Of a DNA stretch of 53,794 nt, positions 32,890-45,186 are shown one piece after another. The DNA lies in assembly GCA_032718475.1 (NCBI GenBank), contig JAUCBJ010003604.1:1-53794 (forward strand), written 5' to 3'. The position numbers and the translations under genes are program-made. This DNA comes from Nemertoderma westbladi. Its lineage: Eukaryota > Xenacoelomorpha > Nemertodermatida > Nemertodermatidae. Positions within the stretch are counted from its first letter, which is position 1. Every line of letters starts with the position of its first letter. The notes below the pieces were generated by a model. The model ran no database searches and was not told the origin of the DNA. It worked only from the letters and a program-made list of their open reading frames with translations.

Positions 32890-33190
32890 AGCAGATAGCT
32901 GGAATGTTCACTACGGGGGTTTTCGGGCTCGCTGATTTCAATTCTGATGTCAGTTTTCAAGTTTGGCCAAATCTGGTCTGTCTATCTAGCTAGCTGTCTG
33001 TCGGAATGTCTGTCTGTCTGTTGGTTTGTCCGTCAAAATATAGTAAATCACACGGAATATCTATAAGTTTCGCTATGGGGGTTTTCCTGGTCAGTGATGT
33101 CATTTACGATGTCAGTTTTGATTTTTGGTTGAATTTTGTCTCTCTATTTATTAGTCAGGCTGTCTCTCGGTCTGTCTTTCTGTCTGTTCG
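32890..33190. repeat. Two diverged copies of a dispersed repeat
   Basis: Copies near 32905-33000 and 33065-33190 share GGGGGTTTTC, a (G)TCxxTGAT step, GATGTCAGTTTT and a CTGTCTGT-rich tail. A third copy lies near 37130-37210. Confidence 0.65.
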
Positions 33191-33210
33191 AATGCCGGTC
33201 AACATAAAAA

Positions 33211-35740
33211 ACACACATTGTAGCACACGTTATGTGTGTAAAACACACATTGTAGCACACAAAACATGTGTTATTTGTGTAAAACACTCATTGTAGCACA
33301 CAAAACATGTGTTATGTGTGTAAAACACACATTGTAGCACACAACACATGTGTTATGTGTGTAAAACACACATTGTAGCACACAAAACATGTGTTATGTG
33401 TGTAAAACACACATTGTAGCACACAAAACATGTGTTATGTGTGTAAAACACACATTATAGCACACAAAACTTGTGTGATGTGTAAAACACACATTGTAGC
33501 GCAAAAAACATGTGTTATGTGTGTAAAACACACATTGTAGCACACAAAACATGTGTTATGTGAGTAAAACACACATTGTAGCACACAAAACATTGTAGCA
33601 CACAAAACATGTGTTATGTGTGTAAAACACACATTGTTGATTGTTACACACAAAACATGTGTTATGTGTGTAAAACAGACATTGTAGCACAGAAAATCAT
33701 GCGTTATGTGTGTAAAACACACAGTTGTAGCACACAAAACATGTGTTATGTGTGTAAAACACACATTGTAGCACACAAAACATGTGTTATGTGTGTAAAA
33801 CACACATTGTAGCACACAAACCATGTGTTTATGTGTGTAAAACAGACATTGTAGCACACAAATCATGTGTTATGTGTGTAAAACACACATTGTAGCACAC
33901 AAAACGTGTGTTATGTGTGTAAAACACACATTGTAGCACACAAAACATGTGTTATGTGTGTAAAACACACATTATAGCACACAAGACTTGTGTGATGTGT
34001 GTAAAACACACATTGTAGTGCAAAAAACATGTATTATGTGTGTAAAACACACATTGTAGCACACAAAACATGTGTTATGTGTGTAAAACACACATTGTAG
34101 CACACAAAACATGTGTTATGTGTGTAAAACACACATTGTAGTACACAAAACATGTGTTATGTGTGTAAAACACACATTGTAGCACACAAAACATGTGTTA
34201 TGTGTGTAAAACAGACATTGTAGCACACAAATCATGTGTTATGTGTGTAAAACACACATTGTAGCACACAAAACATGTGTTATGTGTGTAAGACACACAT
34301 TGTAGCACACAAAACATGTGTTATGTGTGTAAAACACACATTATAGCACACAAAACTTGTGTGATGTGTGTAAAACACACATTGTAGCGCAAAAAACATG
34401 TGTTATGTGTGTAAAACACACATTGTAGCACACAAAACATGTATTATGTGTGTAAAACACACATTGTAGCACACAAAACATGTGTTATGTGTGTAAAACA
34501 CACATTGTAGCACACAAAACATGTCTTATGTGTGTAAAACACACATTATAGCACACAAAACTTGTGTGATGTGTGTAAAACACACATTGTAGCGCAAAAA
34601 ACATGTGTTATGTGTGTAAAACACACATTGTAGCACACAAAACATGTGTTATGTGTGTAAAACACACATTGTAGCACACAAAACATGTGTTATGTGTGTA
34701 AAACACACATTGTAGCACACAAAACATGTGTTATGTGTGTAAAACACACATTGTAGCACACAAAACATGTCTTATGTGTGTAAAACACACATTATAGCAC
34801 ACAAAACTTGTGTGATGTGTGTAAAACACACATTGTAGCGCAAAAAACATGTGTTATGTGTGTAAAACACACATTGTAGCACACAAAACATGTGTTATGT
34901 GTGTAAAACACACATTGTAGCACACAAAACATGTGTTATGTGTGTAAAACACACATTGTAGCACACAAAACATGTGTTATGTGTGTAAAACACACATTAT
35001 AGCACACAAAACTTGTGTGATGTGTGTAAAACACACATTGTAGCGCAAAAACATGTGTTATGTGTGTAAAACACACATTGTAGCACACAAAACATGTGTT
35101 ATGTGTGTAAAACACACATTGTAGCACACAAAACATGTGTTATGTGTGTAAAACACACATTGTAGCACACAAAACATGTGTTATGTGTGTAAAACACACA
35201 TTATAGCACACAAAACTTGTGTGATGTGTGTAAAACACACATTGTAGCGCAAAAAACATGTGTTATGTGTGTAAAACACACATTGTAGCACACAAAACAT
35301 GTGTTATGTGTGTAAAACACACATTGTAGCACACAAAACATGTGTTATGTGTGTAAAACACACATTGTAGCACACAAAACATGTGTTATGTGTGTAAAAC
35401 ACACATTGTAGCACACAAAACATGTCTTATGTGTGTAAAACACACATTATCGCACACAAAACTTGTGTGATGTGTGTAAAACACACATTGTAGCGCAAAA
35501 AACATGTGTTATGTGTGTAAAACACACATTGTAGCACACAAAACATGTGTTATGTGTGTAAAACACACATTGTAGCGCAAAAAACATGTGTTATGTGTGT
35601 AAAACACACATTGTAGCACACAAAACATGTGTTGTGTGTGTAAAACACACATTGTAGCACACAAAACATGTGTTATGTGTGTAAAACACACATTGTAGCA
35701 CACAAAACATATATTATGTGTGTAAAACACACATTGTAGC
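33211..35740. repeat. 41-bp satellite, about 61 copies, with higher-order pattern
   Basis: Unit beginning ACACATTGTAGCACACAAAA and ending CATGTGTTATGTGTGTAAAAC. Each unit contains the hairpin ATGTGTGT-AAA-ACACACAT. A variant pair (ATTATAGC...CTTGTGTGATG, then GTAGCGC) recurs at about 33453, 33971, 34340, 34545, 34791, 34996, 35200 and 35446, mostly 5 or 6 units apart. Frames on the minus strand are artefacts. Confidence 0.95.
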
Positions 35741-36088
35741 TACATTTTCATTATTATTATTAACTTTAACTTTATTTTCCAAAGAGGAATAGTTTCGTTA
35801 TTATATAAAACTGCCACCATCCCAAATATGAACTGCTTACTATGTTACTAAAGATATAGATGTAAACCGTGTATAAAGCGCGTAGGGCCTACATACTGTA
35901 TAAGCTGCACTAAAGGATTCAAATTCAACTTATTTAATTACAAAAAACACGAAGAGCGCCACACATTTAGACATTCGTAAATCGTACCACACGCACACAC
36001 CCACGCACTTACCCAATCCCTACATACCAAACAAATAATTGAGAGAGCAAAACAGCAATGGTGAAGATTATATTAAATCCAAAGTAAT
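35741..36088. other. Unique spacer between arrays
   Basis: No gene recognised. Confidence 0.5.
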
Positions 36089-36952
36089 GTACAATACTAA
36101 GGTAGGGAGGCGCAAGGAAAAGTACAATACTAGGTAGGGAGGCGCAAGGAAAAGTACAATACTAGGTAGGGAGGCGCAAGGAAAAGTACAATACTAGGTA
36201 GGGAGGCGCAAGGAAAAGTACAATACTAGGTAGGGAGGCGCAAGGAAAAGTACAATACTAGGTAGGGAGGCGCAAGGAAAAGTACAATACTAGGTAGGGA
36301 GGCGCAAGGAAAAGTATAATACTAGGTAGGGAGGCGCAAGGAAAAGTACAATACTAGGTAGGGAGGCGCAAGGAAAAGTACAATACTAGGTAGGGAGGCG
36401 CAAGGAAAAGTACAATACTAGGTAGGGAGGCGCAAGGAAAAGTACAATACTAGGTAGGGAGGCGCAAGGAAAAGTACAATACTAGGTAGGGAGGCGCAAG
36501 GAAAAGTACAATACTAGGTAGGGAGGCGCAAGGAAAAGTACAATACTAGGTAGGGAGGCGCAAGGAAAAGTACAATACTAGGTAGGGAGGCGCAAGGAAA
36601 AGTACAATACTAGGTAGGGAGGCGCAAGGAAAAGTACAATACTAGGTAGGGAGGCGCAAGGAAAAGTACAATACTAGGTAGGGAGGCGCAAGGAAAAGTA
36701 CAATCTAGGTAGGGAGGCGCAAGGAAAAGTACAATACTAGGTAGGGAGGCGCAAGGAAAAGTACAATACTAGGTAGGGAGGCGCAAGGAAAAGTACAATA
36801 CTAGGTAGGGAGGCGCAAGGAAAAGTACAATACTAGGTAGGGAGGCGCAAGGAAAAGTACAATACTAGGTAGGGAGGCGCAAGGAAAAGTACAATACTAG
36901 GTAGGGAGGCGCAAGGAAAAGTACAATACTAGGTAGGGAGGCGCAAGGAAAA
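36089..36952. repeat. 32-bp tandem array, 27 copies
   Basis: Unit GTACAATACTAGGTAGGGAG then GCGCAAGGAAAA. Nearly identical copies; one extra A in the first unit, one missing base near 36704, one T near 36316. Unrelated in sequence to the other 32-bp array. Confidence 0.97.
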
Positions 36953-37826
36953 TTCATTTCATTAAATAATTAAACTTTACATCATCTGGTAACGATTCAA
37001 ATAATTCCATATTTTTACTAGAATTTTAAATAGAATATTCCTAATGTGGTTGATTTTCTCACAGTATACAGTATAAGAATATGGGATTCATCCTCAATCG
37101 AACCAGATTGACAAAAGCGACAAATACGCTCACTATGGGGGTTTGCGGGGTCGCTGATTTCATTTACGATGTCAGTTTTGATGTTCGGCAAAATCTAGTC
37201 TGTTTGTTTGTTGGGAAACACATTTTTTTGCGACAACAATGTTAATTTGATTTTTATGGAAACATATGCCACAGTAAAGTCATAATATCTCCCAAACTAA
37301 ACATGTTGAGTGAGAAGTCATAACACATATCGGATTCGTCATTAAATTCTGCACAAAAATCGACAAAAACTATGATTTTTGCATTTTTATCCTAAAATGG
37401 TAAAGCCCCCCCCCCCCCCCCCCCCTTTAGCCTTAAGTAATCCTTTTCGAAACATATTATACTGGTTTAGCTTATTTTAAATATTACTTCGCTGATATTG
37501 AATGTGTCTGATATTGATTTCTGTGTACTTACCATTACCACCATATATTTCCGCATTTCATTATGGAAACCACAATTTCTTTTTATAATTTTAGCATTCG
37601 CGTTATTGCTATCCTATTTTTATTTATTTCTTAATCATTTGATTTACAATATGAGATAAAATCATCAGCTTTTAGCTTCTGTTTTATATGTAAAGTAAAT
37701 AATTATTGTTATTTAATTATAACTATCGTAATGAATATTGAATAAAAAATATTTCATTTCACAGTGTGAGTTACTGTTAATGTAGCACTTTATACTACAA
37801 GTAGAAGATATAGTTAGCGCATTGAA
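36953..37826. other. Spacer with poly-C run and repeat copy
   Basis: A C run at about 37404-37425 and the third copy of the GATGTCAGTTTT dispersed repeat (about 37130-37210). No gene recognised. Confidence 0.55.
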
Positions 37827-40320
37827 AGCTCCGGTCCGGTCTAGCACAGACAAACGTGATGTCGCTAGTAAACCTCCGAGATGAAGCTCCGGTCCGGTCT
37901 AGCACAGACAAACGTGATGTCGCTAGTAAACCTCCGAGATGAAGCTCCGGTCCGGTCTAGCACAGACAAACGTGATGTCGCTAGTAAACCTCCGAGATGA
38001 AGCTCCGGTCCGGTCTAGCACAGACAAACGTGATGTCGCTAGTAAACCTCCGAGATGAAGCTCCGGTCCGGTCTAGCACAGACAAACGTGATGTCGCTAG
38101 TAAACCTCCGAGATGAAGCTCCGGTCCGGTCTAGCACAGACAAACGTGATGTCGCTAGTAAACCTCCGAGATGAAGCTCCGGTCCGGTCTAGCACAGACA
38201 AACGTGATGTCGCTAGTAAACCTCCGAGATGAAGCTCCGGTCCGGTCTAGCACAGACAAACGTGATGTCGCTAGTAAACCTCCGAGATGAAGCTCCGGTC
38301 CGGTCTAGCACAGACAAACGTGATGTCGCTAGTAAACCTCCGAGATGAAGCTCCGGTCCGGTCTAGCACAGACAAACGTGATGTCGCTAGTAAACCTCCG
38401 AGATGAAGCTCCGGTCCGGTCTAGCACAGACAAACGTGATGTCGCTAGTAAACCTCCGAGATGAAGCTCCGGTCCGGTCTAGCACAGACAAACGTGATGT
38501 CGCTAGTAAACCTCCGAGATGAAGCTCCGGTCCGGTCTAGCACAGACAAACGTGATGTCGCTAGTAAACCTCCGAGGTGAAGCTTCGGTCCGGTCTAGCA
38601 CAGACAAACGTGATGTCGCTAGTAAACCTCCGAGATGAAGCTCCGGTCCGGTCTAGCACAGACAAACGTGATGTCGCTAGTAAACCTCCGAGATGAAGCT
38701 CCGGTCCGGTCTAGCACAGACAAACGTGATGTCGCTAGTAAACCTCCGAGATGAAGCTCCGGTCCGGTCTAGCACAGACAAACGTGATGTCGCTAGTAAA
38801 CCTCCGAGATGAAGCTCCGGTCCGGTCTAGCACAGACAAACGTGATGTCGCTAGTAAACCTCCGAGATGAAGCTCCGGTCCGGTCTAGCACAGACAAACG
38901 TGATGTCGCTAGTAAACCTCCGAGATGAAGCTCCGGTCCGGTCTAGCACAGACAAACGTGATGTCGCTAGTAAACCTCCGAGATGAAGCTCCGGTCCGGT
39001 CTAGCACAGACAAACGTGATGTCGCTAGTAAACCTCCGAGGTGAAGCTTCGGTCCGGTCTAGCACAGACAAACGTGATGTCGCTAGTAAACCTCCGAGAT
39101 GAAGCTCCGTTCCGGTCTAGCACAGACAAACGTGATGTCGCTAGTAAACCTCCGAGATGAAGCTCCGGTCCGGTCTAGCACAGACAAACGTGATGTCGCT
39201 AGTAAACCTCCGAGATGATGCTCCGGTCCGGTCTAGCACAGACAAACGTGATGTCGCTAGTAAACCTCCGAGATGAAGCTCCGGTCCGGTCTAGCACAGA
39301 CAAACGTGATGTCGCTAGTAAACCTCCGAGATGAAGCTCCGGTCCGGTCTAGCACAGACAAACGTGATGTCGCTAGTAAACCTCCGAGATGAAGCTCCGG
39401 TCCGGTCTAGCACAGACAAACGTGATGTCGCTAGTAAACCTCCGAGATGATGCTCCGGTCCGGTCTAGCACAGACAAACGTGATGTCGCTAGTAAACCTC
39501 CGAGATGAAGCTCCGGTCCGGTCTAGCACAGACAAACGTGATGTCGCTAGTAAACCTCCGAGATGAAGCTCCGGTCCGGTCTAGCACAGACAAACGTGAT
39601 GTCGCTAGTAAACCTCCGAGATGAAGCTCCGGTCCGGTCTAGCACAGACAAACGTGATGTCGCTAGTAAACCTCCGAGATGAAGCTCCGGTCCGGTCTAG
39701 CACAGACAAACGTGATGTCGCTAGTAAACCTCCGAGATGAAGCTCCGTTCCGGTCTAGCACAGACAAACGTGATGTCGCTAGTAAATCTCCGAGATTAAG
39801 CTCCGGTCCGGTCTAGCACAGACAAACGTGATGTCGCTAGTAAACCTCCGAGATGAAGCTCCGTTCCGGTCTAGCACAGACAAACGTGATGTCGCTAGTA
39901 AATCTCCGAGATTAAGCTCCGGTCCGGTCTAGCACAGACAAACGTGATGTCGCTAGTAAACCTCCGAGATGAAGCTCCGGTCCGGTCTAGCACAGACAAA
40001 CGTGATGTCGCTAGTAAACCTCCGAGATGAAGCTCCGGTCCGGTCTAGCACAGACAAACGTGATGTCGCTAGTAAATCTCCGAGATTAAGCTCCGGTCCG
40101 GTCTAGCACAGACAAACGTGATGTCGCTAGTAAACCTCCGAGATGAAGCTCCGGTCCGGTCTAGCACAGACAAACGTGATGTCGCTAGTAAACCTCCGAG
40201 ATGAAGCTCCGGTCCGGTCTAGCACAGACAAACGTGATGTCGCTAGTAAACCTCCGAGATGAAGCTCCGGTCCGGTCTAGCACAGACAAACGTGATGTCG
40301 CTAGTAAACCTCCGAGATGA
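37827..40320. repeat. 58-bp tandem array, exactly 43 copies
   Basis: Unit starts AGCTCCGGTCCGGTCTAGCA and ends AACCTCCGAGATGA. The span is 2494 bp, which is 43 x 58, so no copy carries a net indel. Variant units recur at whole-unit distances: GAGGTGAAGCTTCGG 8 units apart, GATGATGCTCC 4 units, CTCCGTTCCGG 11 and 2 units, AATCTCCGAGATTAAG 2 and 3 units. Not CRISPR: there are no spacers. Confidence 0.97.
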
Positions 40321-40389
40321 AGGACGTCTGACTCTACCGATCTTATATCCCCATTTTGTCCCTCCCAGTCTTGATTCACTCATATATGT

Positions 40390-41384
40390 GCTTATTTCCT
40401 GACGGCACAGGTGACACAGAACCATTTGAAGTGTTATGAGGCGTCCTCCAGGGAGACATACTGTACTTGCACCATTCTTGTTCATAATTGTTGTTGTCTA
40501 TGTTCTACGCAAGTCCTTAGATCATCATAATGATGATGGGGTGATGATAACTCCACCTACTGGCTACAGAAGTCGAGGAAATCCTGCCAAGTACCTAACT
40601 GATCTAGACTTTGCTGATGACTTAGGAGTACTCTCAGAATCACTAGAGGGAGCCCAACGGCTCCTCAGCTCATTAGAATATACTGCTTCTAGTGTTGGTC
40701 TTTTTATTACTCCAGAAAGACCAAAATTTTGACAGTTAAGTTTGAAAGTCCTCAGCAAGTCTCTGATCGGATGAGCATAAGCTCAAAAGATGGTATGCTT
40801 GAGCATGTGGATGACTTCTGTTACCTGGGATCATGGATCCGGAAGTCAGGTGAGGACCTCCGAATACGTAAGGTAAAGGCATGGGCAGCCTTGAATAGGC
40901 TTTCCAGGATTTGGAAGTCACCGAGAATTAATCGGAAACTTAGGTCCGATTATTTAGAGCAGCAGTAGTTCCAGTACTCTATGGGAGTCCATGCTGGGCT
41001 CTAACTGCTGAGGACACCAAATCTCTGGATGGCACATTCACACGAATGCTACGCCGGGTTCATTGTGTCAAGTACAATGCACACATCTCCAACCAGACAC
41101 TATATAACATTGGAGGTGTCTCATTGGTTCCCCCAAGCTTGACACTAGAACAAAATCGCCTCCGCTTTGCAGGACATTGCTTTCGCCGTGAGGACCAGCC
41201 AGTGCATAATCTTGTACTTTGGCAGCCTCATGGAGTGAATAAGCATGGTGGACAGCCCATGACTTTCTTGAGACGCATCTTAAAGGACACTGGCCTTGAA
41301 GATGCGGATGATCTAGCAAATGTCATGGGTGATAGGGAGTTGTGGCGGTGCAATTTTGTCGATAAGCCGGCACAGCATTCTTAA
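40390..41384 (+). pseudogene. RTE-like LINE reverse transcriptase, 5'-truncated and frameshifted
   Basis: Pieces of one RT in successive frames: GVLQGD (about 40442), LAPFLFIIVVVYVLR, then DLDFADDLGVLSESLEGAQR with the catalytic ADD (about 40605-40665). A stop at 40732 comes before the next part (VDDFCYLGSWIRKSG, AWAALNRLSRIWKSP). After another break near 40968 come FTRMLRRVH, RLRFAGHCFR and LVLWQPHG to a TAA at 41384. Missing: endonuclease and the first RT motifs. It begins about 70 bases after the 58-bp array. Motif style is RTE/endonuclease-RT type; the clade is not certain. Confidence 0.82.
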
Positions 41385-41747
41385 AAATGCAGCTGCAATG
41401 CAGCATGCCGATCCTAGTAGTATACTGTAGCCCTCACAGTGATCTGTTGCCTCAGAGGCAATAGCCTCACACCTGTTGCTCAGCCCCTGGATACGCCACT
41501 GCTCCACAATCCACGAAGCTAAGGAAAATCAACTACTTTCGCTAAGGAAGATTTTCCTTAGCTGGGATGGTGTATTCATACTGTAGTGGGTCCTTTTCGA
41601 GATTTGGGGTAGATTTGATGTTTTTTGACCCCAGCTAAAACACCCTTTACAAGTACCCTGAAATTTTGCATGTATAGGCCTATAGCCTCATATTTCGGAA
41701 AAATCTGCTTTCCATGGCAAACGGACTTTGAAAAAAGTATATGTAGG
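41385..41747. repeat. Spacer with 14-bp perfect inverted repeat
   Basis: AGCTAAGGAAAATC (41517-41530) and its exact complement GATTTTCCTTAGCT (41548-41561), 17 bases apart. Near 41485 the text CTGGATACGCCACTG is the complement of a CAGTGGCGTATCCAG motif; a related CAGTGGCGCAGCCA occurs at about 42631. No gene. Confidence 0.7.
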
Positions 41748-42111
41748 CCTTCGACTTCCAGTACCTTGGATCATGGATAGAGAGTAGCAAAAAGGACATA
41801 CAGTAGAAGTTAGAAAAGCAAAGGCTTGGGTAGCTCTATCAAAAATGGATACCATCTGGAAATCAGATCTCTCCAGGCACCTGAAGACTAAGTTCTTTCG
41901 AGCCACAGTGGAAAGTGTATTTTTATACGGGGGTGAGACCTGGACACTGACTAAATCACTTGAACAACGAATTGATGGTTGCTACACAAGACAACTAAGG
42001 GCAGCCCTAAACATCAGCTGGAGACAACACATGACAAACGCCGAGCTTTATGGTACAATACCACCTGTATCAACCACCCTCCGTGAACGCAGATTAAGAT
42101 TCAGTGGGCAC
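41748..42111 (+). pseudogene. Second RTE-like LINE RT fragment, left half, split by the hAT insertion
   Basis: Starts near FQYLGSWIESS, has a frameshift near 41805, then reads AWVALSKMDTIWKSDLSRHL, TVESVFLYGGETWTLT and RLRFSGH up to the insertion point. The same protein continues in frame at 46882, beyond the inserted hAT element. 5'-truncated before the hAT arrived. Related to, but distinct from, the fragment at 40390-41384. Confidence 0.85.
42104..42111. repeat. hAT target-site duplication, left copy (GTGGGCAC)
   Basis: Identical 8-mer at 46874-46881 directly outside the right terminus. Eight bases is the hAT superfamily standard. Confidence 0.95.
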
Positions 42112-42626
42112 TAGGGCTGGCAATCCCGGGATCCCGGAATCCCGGGATCCCGGAATAAAATGCAATCCCGAAATCCCGGGATTCAAGAACAAAAATCCCG
42201 GGATTTTCGGGATTTTGGTTAAAGCATTTCCACAGGTTGACAGTAACAATTTAATACAGTATATCGTGACAATAATGTCATTATTAATGTCCATGTACAG
42301 TTGTGTTCTCAATTAAAGTCCATTCTTCAATCTGTTCAATTTCCTCAATCTGTAAAACTCTTTCATGGCACCGCAAGTTTCTAGCCTACTGAGTGATTGA
42401 CAGACGGTCGTGGTTGGCTCCCCAAAGTAAAGCTGTTTGTTGATTTGAATGAGTAGATTAATGCAGGGATCAGATAAATTATGGGGCACTTGCAAGCCAA
42501 TAAAGTAAGTGTATTTTAATAAGCAGTATTTACAGTATATTACAAATTAAATGTTTACTAACTGATTAAATTTAACATGGTATAGCAAATAAAGAGATCA
42601 TACCATAAATTGGGTGTGGCTGGTCT

Positions 42627-42735
42627 CAGTGGCGCAGCCATAGGGGGGGGGGGGGGGGGGGGGGACACGTCCCTCCCACTTTTCAGGTAGGGGGGGACAC
42701 CATATCATATGTCCCCGGCACTTTTTACACTTTGT
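42627..42735. repeat. G-run repeat segment within hAT
   Basis: CAGTGGCGCAGCCA followed by a G run of about 20 and GACACGTCCCTCCCACTTTT, then a shorter G run. Looks like a dispersed repeat inserted into or captured by the hAT element; boundaries unresolved. Confidence 0.45.
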
Positions 42736-43384
42736 ATATACAATTTAAAATTCAAATAATCGTAACAATCTCTGATCGGGTATTACAGTGTAACTATTAA
42801 CTCCTACGTACATTACAATCCTTCCCAACCCTGTCGCATATTTCCAAACACCATGAACTGTTTTTGCACTAGTCATAAGTCACTTTATAATATAAGGTGT
42901 ATTTTCATATCCCCACAATTTCGTCTTATATTGTTTTCGTTGGAGAATAACTAAAACAAATTTATTGATAATTAAATTTTTGGTTAATTTCCCGTGTCGA
43001 GATATCAACCCGCCTTCGCTTTCAATCCTTACCTGCTTTATATAGGTATCTCAGTCGACATTTTAATCTTATAGAGGGTTCGTTGGTAACGAATGGAAGA
43101 TGACGTTGTTGCAGGGAAACTAAATATGTAATCAATTCAGAATTTTTCTGTACACGAATGCGTTAGGTTCGTGTCTTTGAGTTTTTTTGAAAGGTTTACA
43201 GTAGAACTGCAATCAACTGTAGAATTGCCCTTGTATAGCGCTTATTTCTATCTTTTAAACACCTTTTTCAAACGCTTGTAGCGAATGAGAGGAAGCGAAA
43301 ATAAAATTCTGGCTCTTCTAAGGAGGAGGAGGGAGGTGAAACTATCGATGTTTCACATTTCCACCAACCACCTAGACCAGCCTG

Positions 43385-44796
43385 GTCTAGGTGGTTCGGG
43401 TGTGGCTGGTTTAGTTGGTTTTGGTGTAGCTGGTCTAGGTGGTTCGGGTGTGGCTGGTCTATGTGGTTCGGGTGTGGCTGGTCTAGGTGGTTCGGGTGTG
43501 GCTGGTCCAGGTGGTTCGGGTGTGGCTGGTATAGGGGGTACGGGTGTGGCTGGTCTAGGTGGTTCGGGTGTGGCTGGCCCAGGTGGTTCGGGTGTGGCTG
43601 GTCCAGGTGGTTCGGGTGTGGCTGGTCCAGGTGGTTCGGGTGTGGCTGGTCTAGGTGGTTCGAGTGTGGCTGGTCTAGGTGGTTTGGGTGTGGCTGGTCC
43701 AGGTGGTTTGGGTACGGGTGTGGCTGGTCTAGGTGGTTCGGGTGTGGCTGGTCCAGGTGGTTTGGGTACGGGTGTGGCTGGTCCAGGTGGTTTGGGTACG
43801 GGTGTGGCAGGGTTAGGACGTTCTGATTCGGGTGTGGCTGGTCTAGGTGGTTTGGGTGTGGCTGGTCTAGGTGGTTCGGGTGTGGCTGGTCCAGGTGGTT
43901 CGGTGTGGCTGCGGCTGGGTTAGGACGTTCTGATTCGGGAGTGGCTGGTCTAGGTGGTTTGGGTGTGGCTGGTCCAGGTGGTTTGGGTACGGGAGTGGCT
44001 GGTCCAGGTGGTTTGGGTACGGGTGTGGCAGGGTTAGGACGTTCTGATTCGGGTGTGGCTGGTCTAGGTGGTTTGGGTGTGGCTGGTCTAGGTGGTTCGG
44101 GAGTGGCTGGTCCAGGTGGTTTGGGTGTGGCCGGTCTAGGTGGTTCGGGAGTGGCTGGTCCAGGTGGTTTGGTTGTGGCTGGTCTAGGTGGTTCGGGAGT
44201 GGCTGGTCTAGGTGGTTTGGGTGTGGCTGGTCTAGGTGGTTCGGGAGTGGCTGGTCCAGGTGGTTCGGTGTGGCTGCGGCTGGGTTAGGACGTTCTGATT
44301 CGGGTGTGGCTGGTCTAGGTGGTTTGGGTGTGGCTGGTCTAGGTGGTTTGGGTGTGGCTGGGTTAGGAAGTTCTGGTTTGGGTGTGGCTGGGTTAGGAAG
44401 TTCTGGTTTGGGTGTGGCTGGTCTAGGTGGTTTGGGTGTGGCTGGGTTAGGAAGTTCTGGTTTGGGTGTGGCTGGTCTAGGTGGTTCGGGTGTGGCCGGT
44501 CTAGGTGGTTCGGGAGTGGCTGGTCCAGGTGGTTCGGTGTGGCTGCGGCTGGGTTAGGACGTTCTGATTCGGGTGTGGCTGGTCTAGGTGGTTTCGGTGT
44601 GGCTGGGTTAGGAAGTTCTGGTTTGGGTGTGGCTGGGTTAGGAAGTTCTGGTTTGGGTGTGGCTGGTCTAGGTGGTTTGGGTGTGGCTGGGTTAGGAAGT
44701 TCTGGTTTGGGTGTGGCTGGTCTAGGTGGTTCGGGTGTGGCCGGTCTAGGTGGTTCGGGTGTGGCTGGTCTAGGTGGTTCGGGTGTGGCTGGGTTA
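43385..44796 (+). repeat. 24-bp-based Gly-rich array inside hAT, with three frame-shifting junctions
   Basis: Basic unit GGTCTAGGTGGTTCGGGTGT then GGCT, encoding GLGGSGVA, with 27-36 bp variants (GLGTGVA, GRSDSGVA, GSSGLGVA). About 58 unit equivalents. The junction TTCGGTGTGGCTGCGGCTGG, one G short, recurs near 43900, 44265 and 44534 and moves the frame by one each time, so after three junctions the original frame returns. Open frames exist on both strands, so coding is doubtful. Confidence 0.9.
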
Positions 44797-44802
44797 TAAG
44801 GT

Positions 44803-45186
44803 ATGGTTGCCGGTATCACGACATTGGGAAATTCTGGCCCTGCTCCTTGGTACGGACAACAACAGTTGATCAATTTACTTACACAGTTTGTTTTGAGTTT
44901 GCAATCAACTAATTTAATATTAATGGAGAATAGCGCTATGTCATTGCGTCTTACTGATGCTATTGAACGTTTAATGTCACAAGGGAATGATATTCTACCC
45001 GCGGCTGAAAAAACACTATCATCCACACGGTCAAATAAATCCGAACAATTGGAAACCATTCCATTGCAAAAGTATGGCATCTCCTTGGAAACTCTGCGAA
45101 ACCTTAGTCAGAATCCAGACGCGGAACCAAGAGGGAAATTTATCTTACGGGTTTTGGAACTTGTTTTCACCAGTGCAGAATTGTAA
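44803..45186 (+). CDS. Unknown 127-codon ORF inside hAT
   Basis: Not low-complexity: it starts MVAGITTLGNSG and contains QQQLINLLTQFVLSLQSTN, TDAIERLMSQGNDI and ISLETLRNLSQNPDAEPR. The end, GKFILRVLELVFTSAEL, resembles the start of a BEN-like or DUF4806-like fold (a basic/hydrophobic helix followed by an F[ST]xxEL step), and related text (CKIKTFKISIAAK) continues in the next frame, as if after a frameshift near 45180. It lies in the same frame as the last segment of the Gly-rich array, separated by one TAA (44797-44799). Possible transposon ORF or captured host exon. Function unknown; the BEN idea is a guess. Confidence 0.45.
   Translation: MVAGITTLGNSGPAPWYGQQQLINLLTQFVLSLQSTNLILMENSAMSLRLTDAIERLMSQGNDILPAAEKTLSSTRSNKSEQLETIPLQKYGISLETLRNLSQNPDAEPRGKFILRVLELVFTSAEL

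Noticed and set aside
33211-40320. CRISPR-like repeat arrays
   Set aside because: Units abut directly with no unique spacers, and the context is an animal genome.
44232-45080. Pro-rich minus-strand frame opposite the Gly-rich array
   Set aside because: Antisense shadow of the GLGGSGVA repeat.
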